In this document: piece by piece, positions 35,847-44,065 of the stretch
Numbering within the stretch: the first letter of the stretch is position 1
Layout of the letters: the number at the start of each line of letters is the position of its first letter
DNA from: Bacillota bacterium
GTDB lineage: Bacteria; Bacillota; Clostridia; Acetivibrionales; DSM-1351
Length of the DNA: 64,000 nt
Assembly (NCBI GenBank): GCA_023397905.1
Contig: JAEWSZ010000059.1
Coordinates: 1 to 64,000, forward strand
Direction: 5' to 3'
Program-made: the position numbers and the translations under genes
Notes under the pieces: generated by a model
The model's input: only the letters and a program-made list of their open reading frames with translations
What the model was told of the DNA's origin: nothing
Databases searched by the model: none

Positions 35847-35873
35847 ATATCGTAACATTTTTGAAATACTTTA
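35847..35873 (-). promoter_or_regulatory. Sigma-D promoter for flagellin
   Basis: On the minus strand TAAA (35873-35870), exactly 15 bases, then TACGATAT (35854-35847): six of eight match the sigma-D -10 GCCGATAT. It predicts a leader of roughly 115-120 bases before the hag ATG, containing the AGGA hairpin. Confidence 0.78.
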
Positions 35874-35935
35874 TAGAAAAAATAAAAAATCATAAAAATT
35901 TATGATTTTTTATCAAAAAATTTTGTATTTTTTTG

Positions 35936-37216
35936 TTAGCAAATAGATATTAATTCTGACTGAATCAATTTTGATATTATACTCAGTATTTCCTCTACCG
36001 GTACTTTAATAATATTGCTTATATCAATTAAGTCATTTTGTCCATCTGCATATGCTATAAAATTCATCATATTTCTTACTTCTTTACCTGAATTTTTTGA
36101 ACTTATGGTAGGATATAATCCTCTTTTTCCCAGCTGGGGCTCTCCCAGGCAATTTATTTTATATTTATAATTGTTTTCAATAACTAATATACATTTTTTA
36201 TAAATATCCAATGATTCTGTTAGTGATTTTGCAGAAATAAATTCCATATTGTCGGCGGACGTGTGATATTCAGGATATTCCCCATACTTTGTCCTCATTA
36301 TGGAGCAAACCGGTAAATCTATTCCTGGACTACAGTATTGCCTTTCATCAGAACCCCTTGTTAAAAATGAATATCTATTAAATCTTGTACTTCCCAATAC
36401 ATTTTGTGCTACCCTGTCTGCCAAAGTATTACCATATCTGGATTCCAAATATGAGAAATCCCCGTTATCCCCCAAGCATGTGAGAACAAAACCAGCAATA
36501 GTATTTTTTCTCATTTGCTCCAGATTTCTGCTGATATATGTAAGTGAACCAATAGTTTCGGGTATAAATATGATTCTATATGTATATTTTTTTTTCTGCA
36601 TTTCTGACAACCACTTAGCAAGATATATGGCTACACATGGACCTGAAAGTTCATTATTTGCCATGGATGGATGACATATATATGTCGACAAAAGCACTTC
36701 TTTATCTGATTCCCCAGGTAAAATGATTTCTCCATATGTTAAACTTCCATCCTTTAATTCACTATCAATATACACATGATAATTCCCGGGTTTTAAAGTT
36801 TGTCTTTGCTTTTCCGAAATACAAAATCCAAATCTTTCTTTATAATATGATGTGATATACGGTACTACCTCTGGTTGTTCAGGCAAAGAGTAGAGATGTT
36901 TCTGAAGCTCCTCTAAAGTCATTATTTTATCAATTGGTGTTGAATACCCCATAACATGAAGGTTATTCTTTTTAAAGTCAATTATCTTTATTCCATTTTC
37001 ATCCTGCACATATGCATCATATATATTCCATTCTTTTGGGACAGACCAGTCAAATACTTTTGTTCCAGTAGGTACTTCAAATATATCCATCGTTTGACAT
37101 ATTTCTTTTAATATATGTAAAGTCTCTCTTACTCCATTGCCAGTAATACTTCGGCAAATAGGAAACAATTTCCCCGCAAGATTATACATTTTTTCTGCTT
37201 CAGATGTGTTATTCAT
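35936..37216 (-). CDS. DUF4910/DUF2172 aminopeptidase-like protein (flagellin glycan cassette)
   Basis: A 426-residue protein of the M28-like aminopeptidase-fold family found in polysaccharide and flagellin glycosylation islands. Seen: LFPICRSITGNGVRETL at the N-terminus (a family signature), LLSTYICHPSMANNELSG (His/Asn-Glu region of the metal site), RIIFIPETIGSLTY, and EYHTSADNMEFI near the C-terminal metal-binding His/Asp. From memory, the Campylobacter jejuni member Cj1295 is needed for flagellin pseudaminic acid bearing di-O-methylglyceric acid. Its next upstream gene is an AAC(3)-like acyltransferase, 68 bases away. The gene is strongly AT-rich compared with the flagellar genes. The exact reaction is unknown. 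Confidence 0.85.
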   Translation of the reverse strand: MNNTSEAEKMYNLAGKLFPICRSITGNGVRETLHILKEICQTMDIFEVPTGTKVFDWSVPKEWNIYDAYVQDENGIKIIDFKKNNLHVMGYSTPIDKIMTLEELQKHLYSLPEQPEVVPYITSYYKERFGFCISEKQRQTLKPGNYHVYIDSELKDGSLTYGEIILPGESDKEVLLSTYICHPSMANNELSGPCVAIYLAKWLSEMQKKKYTYRIIFIPETIGSLTYISRNLEQMRKNTIAGFVLTCLGDNGDFSYLESRYGNTLADRVAQNVLGSTRFNRYSFLTRGSDERQYCSPGIDLPVCSIMRTKYGEYPEYHTSADNMEFISAKSLTESLDIYKKCILVIENNYKYKINCLGEPQLGKRGLYPTISSKNSGKEVRNMMNFIAYADGQNDLIDISNIIKVPVEEILSIISKLIQSELISIC

Positions 37217-37284
37217 GTTTAGACCTTTCTTATCTATTATTCAATTTTCCTCAATAATATATCTCTTTTTATTTAGTCGACAAA

Positions 37285-38076
37285 TTATCCAATGATTGAA
37301 TACGGATCATCGACAAGTATCTTACACAGAACATTGAATATTTCATTTTCTTTAAGCACTTCTACATAATGATGCCCTATTGGAATAATAGTAATAAGGT
37401 TTTGATTTCTTAAATATTCATGCAAATTATTCACATTAGGCGCACTTCTTTCATCCAATTTTCTTACAAAATAAAAAAACTCATCTACATATTCCTCATC
37501 ACAATCCTTAATAATTCCAGTAAACTTTTTCATAAATCTATAGGAAACACCCAGCTTTTGTTCTATGAAATGGAGTTGTGTAAGTGCAAATTGTGGAGTT
37601 CCCAATTGAACTATTTTTGCATTAACTTCATGAATATACCCAAAAATGGAATCTTCTCCAAAACAGCTTTTTCCAACTCTACTTATTTTCTCAGCCTCCC
37701 TCCCCCAAATCGCAGTAGAAAAAATAGGATCTTTAGTTCTCATAACCCCTGCATGTTTTCTAAAATATTCAGTAAGAATTCCAACTGTAGATGATGTATT
37801 ATTTACATCATATTTTTCACCTTTACAAAAACTATATGTAAAAGTTGGCATTATCAAAGTTCCATTTGATCCAACCACTTCTTTGAACACATTTACTATT
37901 TTTTCTAGAAAAACATTCCTATTTTGAAAAACAGGTCTTCCTATAGTTGATACATCCGAATGAATAAAAAGAGTATCCCCAGACTTAATTTCAGCTAACA
38001 ATAATGCTTTCTTGATATCATCAGTTGTAATATCTCCATTTTTTGATTTATATAGAATATCAGAATCAACATCCAT
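37285..38076 (-). CDS. AAC(3)-family acyltransferase
   Basis: A 263-residue member of the Antibiotic_NAT (aminoglycoside 3-N-acetyltransferase) fold. Seen: HSDVSTIGR, the conserved GTLIMPTFTYSFC, and TKDPIFSTAIWG, corresponding to the (H/D)P-x-x-S-x-x-x-x-G block. Several genes of this family lie in sugar-modification loci, and here the neighbours (ACP, FkbH, methyltransferase, DUF4910) argue that it transfers an acyl group from a carrier to an amino sugar such as the 7-amino group of a pseudaminic acid derivative, rather than inactivating antibiotics. It is separated from the VOC gene by an IS110 remnant and inverted repeat. Low GC like its neighbours. Confidence 0.82.
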   Translation of the reverse strand: MDVDSDILYKSKNGDITTDDIKKALLLAEIKSGDTLFIHSDVSTIGRPVFQNRNVFLEKIVNVFKEVVGSNGTLIMPTFTYSFCKGEKYDVNNTSSTVGILTEYFRKHAGVMRTKDPIFSTAIWGREAEKISRVGKSCFGEDSIFGYIHEVNAKIVQLGTPQFALTQLHFIEQKLGVSYRFMKKFTGIIKDCDEEYVDEFFYFVRKLDERSAPNVNNLHEYLRNQNLITIIPIGHHYVEVLKENEIFNVLCKILVDDPYSIIG

Positions 38077-38130
38077 TTATCGGTTTCCTCTTCCTTTCAA
38101 TTACAATCCCAATTCCTGATCTTTTAATAA

Positions 38131-38437
38131 CTTATCTAGGAACAGAACCTGTAATATAAGTTCTCTTATTGCTTCCATTAGCCTTGCAATATTGCCTGCT
38201 TTTAGCAACATAGTCATCAAGCAACATTTCAAGTTCTAGTCTTGCATATTACTGTCTTTCACAAACTCCAGTGGCAACTGACCCACACAGTGTCTTTGTT
38301 CTCTTTATTCCAACGGTCCTTACTTTTTCTTTATGCCACCTTGCATTAATTCCTTCAGTTCCCAATTCCAATAAGTTTTCTGGAAAAGGTGTAATTTCAA
38401 CATTATCATACTATTCTGTAATTCTGGGTAAATACAT
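38131..38437 (-). pseudogene. IS110-family transposase remnant
   Basis: Translation of the minus strand across this gap gives YDNVEITPFPENLLELG, INARWHKEKVRTVGIKRTKTL and YARLELEMLLDDYVAKSRQY, then after a one-base shift LMEAIRELILQV. These correspond to the central region of IS110 transposases just before the transposase_20 domain. There are in-frame stops (a TAG after ITE and a TAA after ERQ) and one frameshift, and both ends are missing, so it is dead. It marks a past insertion inside the acyl cassette, between the AAC(3)-like and VOC genes. Confidence 0.72.
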
Positions 38438-38440
38438 TTA

Positions 38441-38511
38441 GGGCAACCTCCGATAGTCGGATTTATTTCCTCTAGTTAGTAGAATAAATCTATTCTATCG
38501 TGAGGTTGTCC
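38441..38511. repeat. Long imperfect inverted repeat beside the IS110 remnant
   Basis: The left arm starting GGGCAACCTCCGATAG (38441) and the right arm ending CGTGAGGTTGTCC (38511) pair imperfectly over about 28 positions, including GATTTATT/AATAAATC at the inner end, around a 14-base loop. It could act as a bidirectional hairpin, or be a small inserted element left near the transposase remnant. It lies 55 bases beyond the end of the VOC gene in the direction of transcription. Confidence 0.65.
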
Positions 38512-38566
38512 TTTTGGCGAAATCGTTAATTCTTTTTAACAAGAATGCTTTCAATGATCAAAGCTA

Positions 38567-38959
38567 TTAATTTTTTTGTAAAAATTCTATTAAATTTTTT
38601 TCATATTTAATAAACGCTATAAGACCACCTTCAAAAGCAATATCAGGAATTGGTTTACAAACTACAATTGCTCCTTTTTCTCTCGAATCTTTAATAGCCT
38701 GATTTATATTTTCTACCTGGTAGCATATATGATGCATACCTCCTCCTGATTCTAAGAATTTAAATACCGGCGACTTTTCACCTAAAGGTTCAAGTAGTTC
38801 TATTGAAACTTCATTTTCAAAGTTAATAAAACATTCATTGACTTTTTGCACTTTATTATAAATGACTTCACTTACATTAACATTTTGCCATATAAACTCA
38901 TTTTGCTTGATATATTCCTTTATATTACTGCAAACTATTCCTATATGATGGACTCTCAT
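38567..38959 (-). CDS. VOC (glyoxalase-fold) protein
   Basis: A 130-residue vicinal-oxygen-chelate protein resembling methylmalonyl-CoA epimerase/lactoylglutathione lyase-like proteins. Seen: VHHIGIVCSNIKEYI (first metal His), VSIELLEP (Glu ligand), GGGMHHICYQVENINQAI (second His) and LIEFLQKN (final Glu). All four typical metal ligands appear present, so it may be an epimerase or similar acting on a thioester-linked acyl group. It follows the methyltransferase after 15 bases. In this cassette it might epimerise or process the glyceryl-ACP intermediate; that is inference. Confidence 0.82.
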   Translation of the reverse strand: MRVHHIGIVCSNIKEYIKQNEFIWQNVNVSEVIYNKVQKVNECFINFENEVSIELLEPLGEKSPVFKFLESGGGMHHICYQVENINQAIKDSREKGAIVVCKPIPDIAFEGGLIAFIKYEKNLIEFLQKN

Positions 38960-38974
38960 TTTTACCTCTTATAT

Positions 38975-39919
38975 TCACGCTTTAATTATGATGGCCGCGT
39001 AATCAATTGGTACTTTAGTCATACCTTCCTGATATTTTTTATCACCAATACAAATTATTTCTTCAGCTTCAATTTTAAATTCACTTTTAGTTAAGACTTC
39101 TCTGATATCATCAACAGATTCAAACATAAAAATGTGATCAATACTTGCTGCAAATGCAGCAGTAGTTAAAAAACATTTCCCATTAGGTTTTAAAACCCTA
39201 TGTATTTCGCCCAAAGCTCTTATAGGATCTTCTATATGCTCAAGAACTTCTCCACAAACCACGGAATCGAACATTTCATTCCCTAAGTTTAATTGCATTA
39301 TATCTCCAATATCAAGATGGTATTTAGATTTTTCAATTTTAAAATGATCCAGATTTAATTTCGTATAATCCAATGAATACTGACTTATATCAATTCCCTC
39401 TGTAATCCATTCATGCAAACGATCCAAAAATAGTGATGTAAATAATCCATGTCCTGTTCCAATTTCAAGATTACTCCCGCATTTATCCAATCGAGGTATA
39501 AAATTATTTTGAAAAAAATTAAAAATTTTATAATGATTATACCAAAGAAATGAAGAAAGCAGTAATCCACTTAAATAATAACCTTCCATAACTTCACTAT
39601 TATGGTATACTTCACGTCTTGTATCTTCAAATGATGAATGCAGATACCTTCCACTCAAATTTAGGTCCTTTTGAAGCTTTATATATTCAAATGAAAACTT
39701 AATATATCCTTTAATGGCATTTTCTAATCTTTCTTCACTATTTTCAATGCTCATGACCAGATTTGATACTTTTTCTCCGAAAGAAAGAAATTCATCATTA
39801 TATTCATGATAGGACCTTAGTACATCACTTTCAAAAAATGCAAATTTGCCTATTACTTTTTCAAGGATAAAATATAACTTAGGATAATTTTCTTTTATAT
39901 TCATTAATTCATTATTCAT
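38975..39919 (-). CDS. SAM-dependent methyltransferase
   Basis: A 314-residue protein whose C-terminal half is a class I methyltransferase: motif I LEIGTGHGLF (residues 151-160), ITEGIDISQYSLDY (motif II acidic), FDSVVCGEVLEHIEDP (motif IV) and VLKPNGKCFLTTAA (motif VI). The N-terminal about 140 residues are a helical region I do not recognise. Its ATG overlaps the ACP stop by four bases (ATGA), so the two are translationally coupled, which suggests that it acts on the ACP-bound product, for example O-methylating a glyceryl group. AT-rich. Confidence 0.87.
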   Translation of the reverse strand: MNNELMNIKENYPKLYFILEKVIGKFAFFESDVLRSYHEYNDEFLSFGEKVSNLVMSIENSEERLENAIKGYIKFSFEYIKLQKDLNLSGRYLHSSFEDTRREVYHNSEVMEGYYLSGLLLSSFLWYNHYKIFNFFQNNFIPRLDKCGSNLEIGTGHGLFTSLFLDRLHEWITEGIDISQYSLDYTKLNLDHFKIEKSKYHLDIGDIMQLNLGNEMFDSVVCGEVLEHIEDPIRALGEIHRVLKPNGKCFLTTAAFAASIDHIFMFESVDDIREVLTKSEFKIEAEEIICIGDKKYQEGMTKVPIDYAAIIIKA

Positions 39920-40149
39920 TTAATTAATCCTTTCTCGATAAGAGAATTAAAAATTCCACCAAGATTTTCAAATTCGACTGCTTCATCCATAGTAAAATCA
40001 ATGTTATATTTTTGTTCAACTACTGCAATAATTTCCCAATGCATTAATGAGTCCCAATTTTCAGTATTACTACTATTTGAACTTTCATTTAAAGTACTGG
40101 CATCAACTTTTAAAACTGTTGCAACAAGCTCTTTGAATTGATTATTCAT
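39916..40149 (-). CDS. Acyl carrier protein
   Basis: A 77-residue dedicated ACP. The phosphopantetheine attachment site is DSLMHWEI with Ser34, followed by the acidic recognition helix (EFENLGGIFNSLIEKGL). TAGGAGG is a few bases before the ATG. It sits between fkbH (12 bases upstream) and the methyltransferase (overlapping), so it is not the fatty-acid-synthesis ACP. FkbH-type enzymes load a glyceryl group from 1,3-bisphosphoglycerate onto such stand-alone ACPs; this pairing is the core of the proposed cassette. Confidence 0.92.
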   Translation of the reverse strand: MNNQFKELVATVLKVDASTLNESSNSSNTENWDSLMHWEIIAVVEQKYNIDFTMDEAVEFENLGGIFNSLIEKGLIK

Positions 40150-40161
40150 TTTGCCTCCTAA

Positions 40162-41886
40162 TTAATTTATTATTTTAAAAAACTTATTAATATCCTTCAT
40201 TTTATCGATTCCCGTTTTCAAATTATCTATAAAATATAATATAGATCCAGTGTTCTCCTCTTTAATTTTAAATCCATGATCTTTATATGTATACCTTAAG
40301 TTCATATTCTTCTGTGTTTGTATGAATGATGCTTCAAGTTTATTTACATTTTTATACCCACATCGTTCTATAACAAATTGCAATATAGCTGTTTCTACCT
40401 TTCGCCCAAGAACCCTACAACTGAGCAAGAACGTATCAAGAAAGCAGTTCCCTGTTGCATATTTTAAAATTACAACTCCAATAATGCCATTGTCTCCAAA
40501 CTTATCCTTTAAACTAAAACAATAAACTTCAAAATCATTTTTTTTCATCATTGCTTCTATTTCTTCGAGACCATATCTTTTTGTTGTCATATTGAACTGA
40601 TTTGTTTTATTAACCAATTGATGTATTCTAGGTAAGTTGAAATTATTTGCCTTTTCGATTATAAGCTCCATATCAAGGTTTTTAAGGTAATCTTCAACAT
40701 TGTTAAACTTTACAATTTCATTATTTCTTTTTACATTTGAAGCATACATTTCATTTCTTGCTCTATCCTCCTGAGTGATGTTCATATTTACAAAAAGGTT
40801 AAGTTCTCTGAGCATTTCGTTATACCTGGCGGTATCCTTAGGTAAATCAGGAACTTTTACCATTGGAAGCACATTTCTGACTTGATCCCGCTCAAATAAA
40901 CTATCGTCTAGAAAAACCATACTGTCAAGACCTATATTCAATTCCTCTGAAATTTTCCTTATATTCCGATGTTTTTCTTCCCAATTTATTTGTATTGAAG
41001 TAAAATGTTCCTTTCTCAAAACCATATATGGATGGTTATCAATTACATTTATTGCATCTTCATAATTATTTTTACTGCATATTGCCAGAATAACCCCTTT
41101 TTTGTATAAATCATATATCGTATTCTGAAAATCATAAAAACATTTTCCAGCCCCATCAATATCAAGCTTTATACCTTCAATGCCATCCTCGTTTACAATA
41201 CCACCCCATAATGTATTATCGAGATCAAGTATTAAGCATTTTTTATTTAACCCTACTAAAGAATGGATGTATGCAAGATAATCATTGCATAATACTTCAA
41301 TGAAGTTTTTCTTTTCGTGCATTTTTGCTAAATAATACATTTTATAATCAAAACTCTCTTTAAAACCATGGTAGGCAAATAAAGAATTATAATCAAAAAT
41401 AAATAACTTTTTATTATTAAAAGAATACTCTTCCAATTTATGATTAAGCGTATAAACAAATTCTTTAAGACCAAGCTTTACTTTATTGTCAAGTATTCCA
41501 AGTGGAGAATAAAAAGGAATTACAAAATTATTCATTATTATCGTTGAATCCGAACTTCTTAATAAACTATCTAAAAGAACCGTTATGCTTTCAAATATTT
41601 TATTTAATTCAGCAAGCTTAAGATTTTCCTCTTTCTCCAGAAATTCCATTTGAAAAACATGCTTAAATAACTGTTCACCTTGTAGCAACAAAAAAACAAT
41701 ATTTGGATTTATTTTATAAAGTCTACTGTTCGAATCTAATATTTCCTGGTTAAACTGGCCAAATCCTGGAACATATATCTTATTACTAATTCCTTCTGCA
41801 TTCAATTTACTTTCTAGATTTTTGGCGATATACTCAATTGTATAATTTCCCATTAATGAAATTATTAATTTATCACTAGCACTCAT
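40162..41886 (-). CDS. FkbH-like glyceryl transferase/phosphatase
   Basis: A 574-residue FkbH-family protein. The N-terminal about 190 residues resemble the SGNH-like N-terminal part of these proteins; the HAD-IIIC domain carries DLDNTLWGG (residues 221-229, nucleophile Asp221), a SKNNYEDA motif II/Lys region and FLDDSLFERDQVR. The C-terminal part (about 430-560) is GNAT-like, with FGDNGIIGVVIL. In polyketide systems FkbH binds 1,3-bisphosphoglycerate, removes phosphate and forms glyceryl-S-ACP. An ACP gene follows 12 bases later and a methyltransferase after that, the order expected for making methoxyglyceryl units. GGAGC lies about 12 bases before the ATG. Confidence 0.92.
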   Translation of the reverse strand: MSASDKLIISLMGNYTIEYIAKNLESKLNAEGISNKIYVPGFGQFNQEILDSNSRLYKINPNIVFLLLQGEQLFKHVFQMEFLEKEENLKLAELNKIFESITVLLDSLLRSSDSTIIMNNFVIPFYSPLGILDNKVKLGLKEFVYTLNHKLEEYSFNNKKLFIFDYNSLFAYHGFKESFDYKMYYLAKMHEKKNFIEVLCNDYLAYIHSLVGLNKKCLILDLDNTLWGGIVNEDGIEGIKLDIDGAGKCFYDFQNTIYDLYKKGVILAICSKNNYEDAINVIDNHPYMVLRKEHFTSIQINWEEKHRNIRKISEELNIGLDSMVFLDDSLFERDQVRNVLPMVKVPDLPKDTARYNEMLRELNLFVNMNITQEDRARNEMYASNVKRNNEIVKFNNVEDYLKNLDMELIIEKANNFNLPRIHQLVNKTNQFNMTTKRYGLEEIEAMMKKNDFEVYCFSLKDKFGDNGIIGVVILKYATGNCFLDTFLLSCRVLGRKVETAILQFVIERCGYKNVNKLEASFIQTQKNMNLRYTYKDHGFKIKEENTGSILYFIDNLKTGIDKMKDINKFFKIIN

Positions 41887-41903
41887 TTTACATATTTCGC
41901 TCC

Positions 41904-43118
41904 TTATTGTCTTTCAAATTTAATTGATGGAACACCCGCGGAATAATCTATTATAAAATAGCCATTTTCAGTATTATATTTTATAACACTTCCTTTATCA
42001 AAATCTGTCTGCTTTGCAAAATCGTTATCTGCTGCTTCTTCTATGCAATATTCATCGCAGTATTTTTCAAATAGCTTTTTTATATCCGCACCCATAGCAT
42101 GACCTGAATTTTTTATTACTTTATTGTCTACATCTTTTTCAGAAAAACAAAAAAAGCTGCTCTCTATGCCATGCTCTAAATATTTTTTATGTAAATCATT
42201 TTTCCCATCTGCATTAACGATAAGGTCGTCTCTTCCATGGAACATAAAAATTTGAGATTTGCACAATTTACCAAATGAATCTAAAGATGATGAATAATCA
42301 AGGCTTCTGATTTGAAACATGTCCGGTGAAAAATAAAACCGTTCATTTGGATTTTGGCTATAAAGCTGACTCCAAATTAAACTAACAATCATACCATTCT
42401 TCATAACACACTTTGCAGTAGCCCCCATATCTACCGGAAATATCTCTTTTGGGGGAATATTAACAAATCCCGAGTTATCTGCAATCAACCTGAAAGTTGA
42501 AGGAGCAAACCGTAAACACATTTGAGCAAGATATCCACCCAGACTACTTCCATATGCAAATATTCTGTTTTTATTAATTTTAATCCCATAATAACTGCAA
42601 AGTGACAAAACATAGTAAACTGCATACAAGCAATCAATTGCCTGAATAAAACCATAATCACAATAATCTTTTATAGATCTTTTTATATCATTATAAACAA
42701 AAATCTCATTTAGAAAATCTTGGTTGGGAAAATGAACAATTAAATCATCTATTGAATGCTCATTCTTTGCCAGAAATTCTTCCCGCTGGGAAGTTGTAAG
42801 TTTTTGAAAGAGTTTCTGAATCGAATCGTCTGGAAAACTTAATTTAGTATCTATTCTTTCTTTAGTACCAAGATAATTTACACCCAACGTAATAACATTA
42901 TACCTATTTGCCCAGTCCTTTCTCAGTTTTTCAAAATAAGCAGACTCGGCATACGCACCAGCGCCATGTATAATCAACATTATTCCAGTATTATCATTGA
43001 TACCTTCTCTCGGTTCTGTAACATATATGTCAATTTCTCTTTCATCTTTATAATCCGCAAATTCTGTCGGATGTGCAGGTATTCTATAATGCATTTCACA
43101 TTCTTTTGTTTTATCCAA
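41904..43118 (-). CDS. DUF2920 alpha/beta-hydrolase-like protein
   Basis: A 404-residue alpha/beta-hydrolase-fold protein. Seen: GIMLIIHGAGAYAESAYFEK (oxyanion region), a nucleophile elbow YGSSLGGYLA (Ser193 in GSSLG), MFHGRDDLIVNADGKND (acid) and NSGHAMGAD (catalytic His). The architecture matches DUF2920 (the Campylobacter Cj0617/Cj1305c-type family as I recall it), commonly located in flagellin glycosylation loci. Probably transfers or hydrolyses an acyl group. A TTG start (43118) has AAGGAG eight bases before it. It begins 40 bases after the csrA stop, so the cassette is probably transcribed as an extension of the late flagellar operon. Confidence 0.78.
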   Translation of the reverse strand: MDKTKECEMHYRIPAHPTEFADYKDEREIDIYVTEPREGINDNTGIMLIIHGAGAYAESAYFEKLRKDWANRYNVITLGVNYLGTKERIDTKLSFPDDSIQKLFQKLTTSQREEFLAKNEHSIDDLIVHFPNQDFLNEIFVYNDIKRSIKDYCDYGFIQAIDCLYAVYYVLSLCSYYGIKINKNRIFAYGSSLGGYLAQMCLRFAPSTFRLIADNSGFVNIPPKEIFPVDMGATAKCVMKNGMIVSLIWSQLYSQNPNERFYFSPDMFQIRSLDYSSSLDSFGKLCKSQIFMFHGRDDLIVNADGKNDLHKKYLEHGIESSFFCFSEKDVDNKVIKNSGHAMGADIKKLFEKYCDEYCIEEAADNDFAKQTDFDKGSVIKYNTENGYFIIDYSAGVPSIKFERQ

Positions 43119-43158
43119 GTTATACGCTCCTTAGTAACCTTTGTAAAAAATACTTCTT

Positions 43159-43383
43159 CTATTCTTTCCCCTTAAATATCGCATTCAGATCAACCACTCC
43201 GCTGCTGGCTGCCTTCTTGTTTTCCTCCTGTATTTCAAGGAAAAGTTCCTTTCTGTAAATGGAGACGTTCTTTGGGGCGTTTATGCCTATTCTCACCTGG
43301 TCTCCCTGGATTTCTATTATGGTAAGCTCTATGTCGTCGCCCAGCATTATTCCCTGGCCTTTTTTTCTGGAAAGTACAAGCAT
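43159..43383 (-). CDS. csrA: Carbon storage regulator CsrA
   Basis: A 74-residue mRNA-binding protein: [20 protein letters not shown], then [18 protein letters not shown], containing the Arg44-region that contacts GGA loops. In Bacillus subtilis CsrA represses flagellin translation and is antagonised by FliW, which itself is titrated by cytoplasmic flagellin. Here fliW is the immediate upstream gene (three bases apart), and a matching hairpin site is in the hag leader at 35734-35775. GGAGG lies eight bases before the ATG. The usual hag neighbour is displaced by the 7.2 kb acyl cassette. Confidence 0.97.
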   Translation of the reverse strand: MLVLSRKKGQGIMLGDDIELTIIEIQGDQVRIGINAPKNVSIYRKELFLEIQEENKKAASSGVVDLNAIFKGKE

Positions 43384-43386
43384 GGG

Positions 43387-43833
43387 CTACACCTCCTGTT
43401 TCTGGAGTTCATCCATAATGAAATGCCTCACCGTATACTTGTCTGTATCCAGAACCACCTGTGCGGCCTTCCGGTTGTTTTTGTTGGCTATTATTGGCGC
43501 CTTGAGGTTCATGCTTATCTTATTGATATCCTCCGGCACTACCACTATGGCGAAAACGGTTACCTGTGAAACGTCCTCTATCTCCAAGAAATCCACATAT
43601 TCATCCTTCAGCTCAAAATCATAGTCCTTTTTGATTTTAAAAGGGTCAACCAGCGCAAATGCAAGCTCCGGTTTTTCTATTGCCTGTATCCAGCAAAAGG
43701 GGGATTCGGTATCCTCATTGGTTACAAGTCCGAATTGCCTGATATCCTCAAATCCCATAATTCCTTCTTCAAAGCTGAAAATATTATCGTCATTTATTTC
43801 TATTTGGCCAAAGTGAGTTGTTTCTACAATCAT
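43387..43833 (-). CDS. fliW: Flagellar assembly factor FliW
   Basis: A 148-residue protein that binds CsrA allosterically and also binds flagellin, coupling flagellin synthesis to secretion. Seen: HFGQIEINDDNIFSFEEGIMGFED, the strong family signature, then SPFCWIQAIEKPELAFALVDP and the C-terminal LKAPIIANKNNRKAAQVVL. GGAGG lies eight bases before the ATG. A TATAAT-like box at about 43870-43875 upstream could be a second promoter, but its -35 is poor. Confidence 0.97.
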   Translation of the reverse strand: MIVETTHFGQIEINDDNIFSFEEGIMGFEDIRQFGLVTNEDTESPFCWIQAIEKPELAFALVDPFKIKKDYDFELKDEYVDFLEIEDVSQVTVFAIVVVPEDINKISMNLKAPIIANKNNRKAAQVVLDTDKYTVRHFIMDELQKQEV

Positions 43834-44065
43834 TTCACATTCCTCCAGATAAATTATGTACTTATACTTATTATACCGCTTTTACCGGAGAAAAACATTA
43901 CAATAAACCTTATTTTTACAAATTTTTACCTTATAGTGCAAAATTCCTTAAAAAACCTTGCCCATACTCAGTTGCAATTAATCGGTATGCATTTTCAGCG
44001 ACCTTTATACGGATATATGGAACGGAATCTATCGTAAGCTTTCATTAATATACAATTTATATAAA

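Noticed and set aside
37285..38076. Aminoglycoside resistance gene
   Set aside because: The AAC(3) fold is clear, but the gene lies inside a flagellin glycan cassette with ACP and FkbH. Members of this family in such loci act on sugars, so a resistance role is not supported.
43834..44065. Sigma-D promoter before fliW
   Set aside because: TAAA followed by ACCGATTA occurs but with a spacer of 17 rather than 15 bases; I do not count it as a site.
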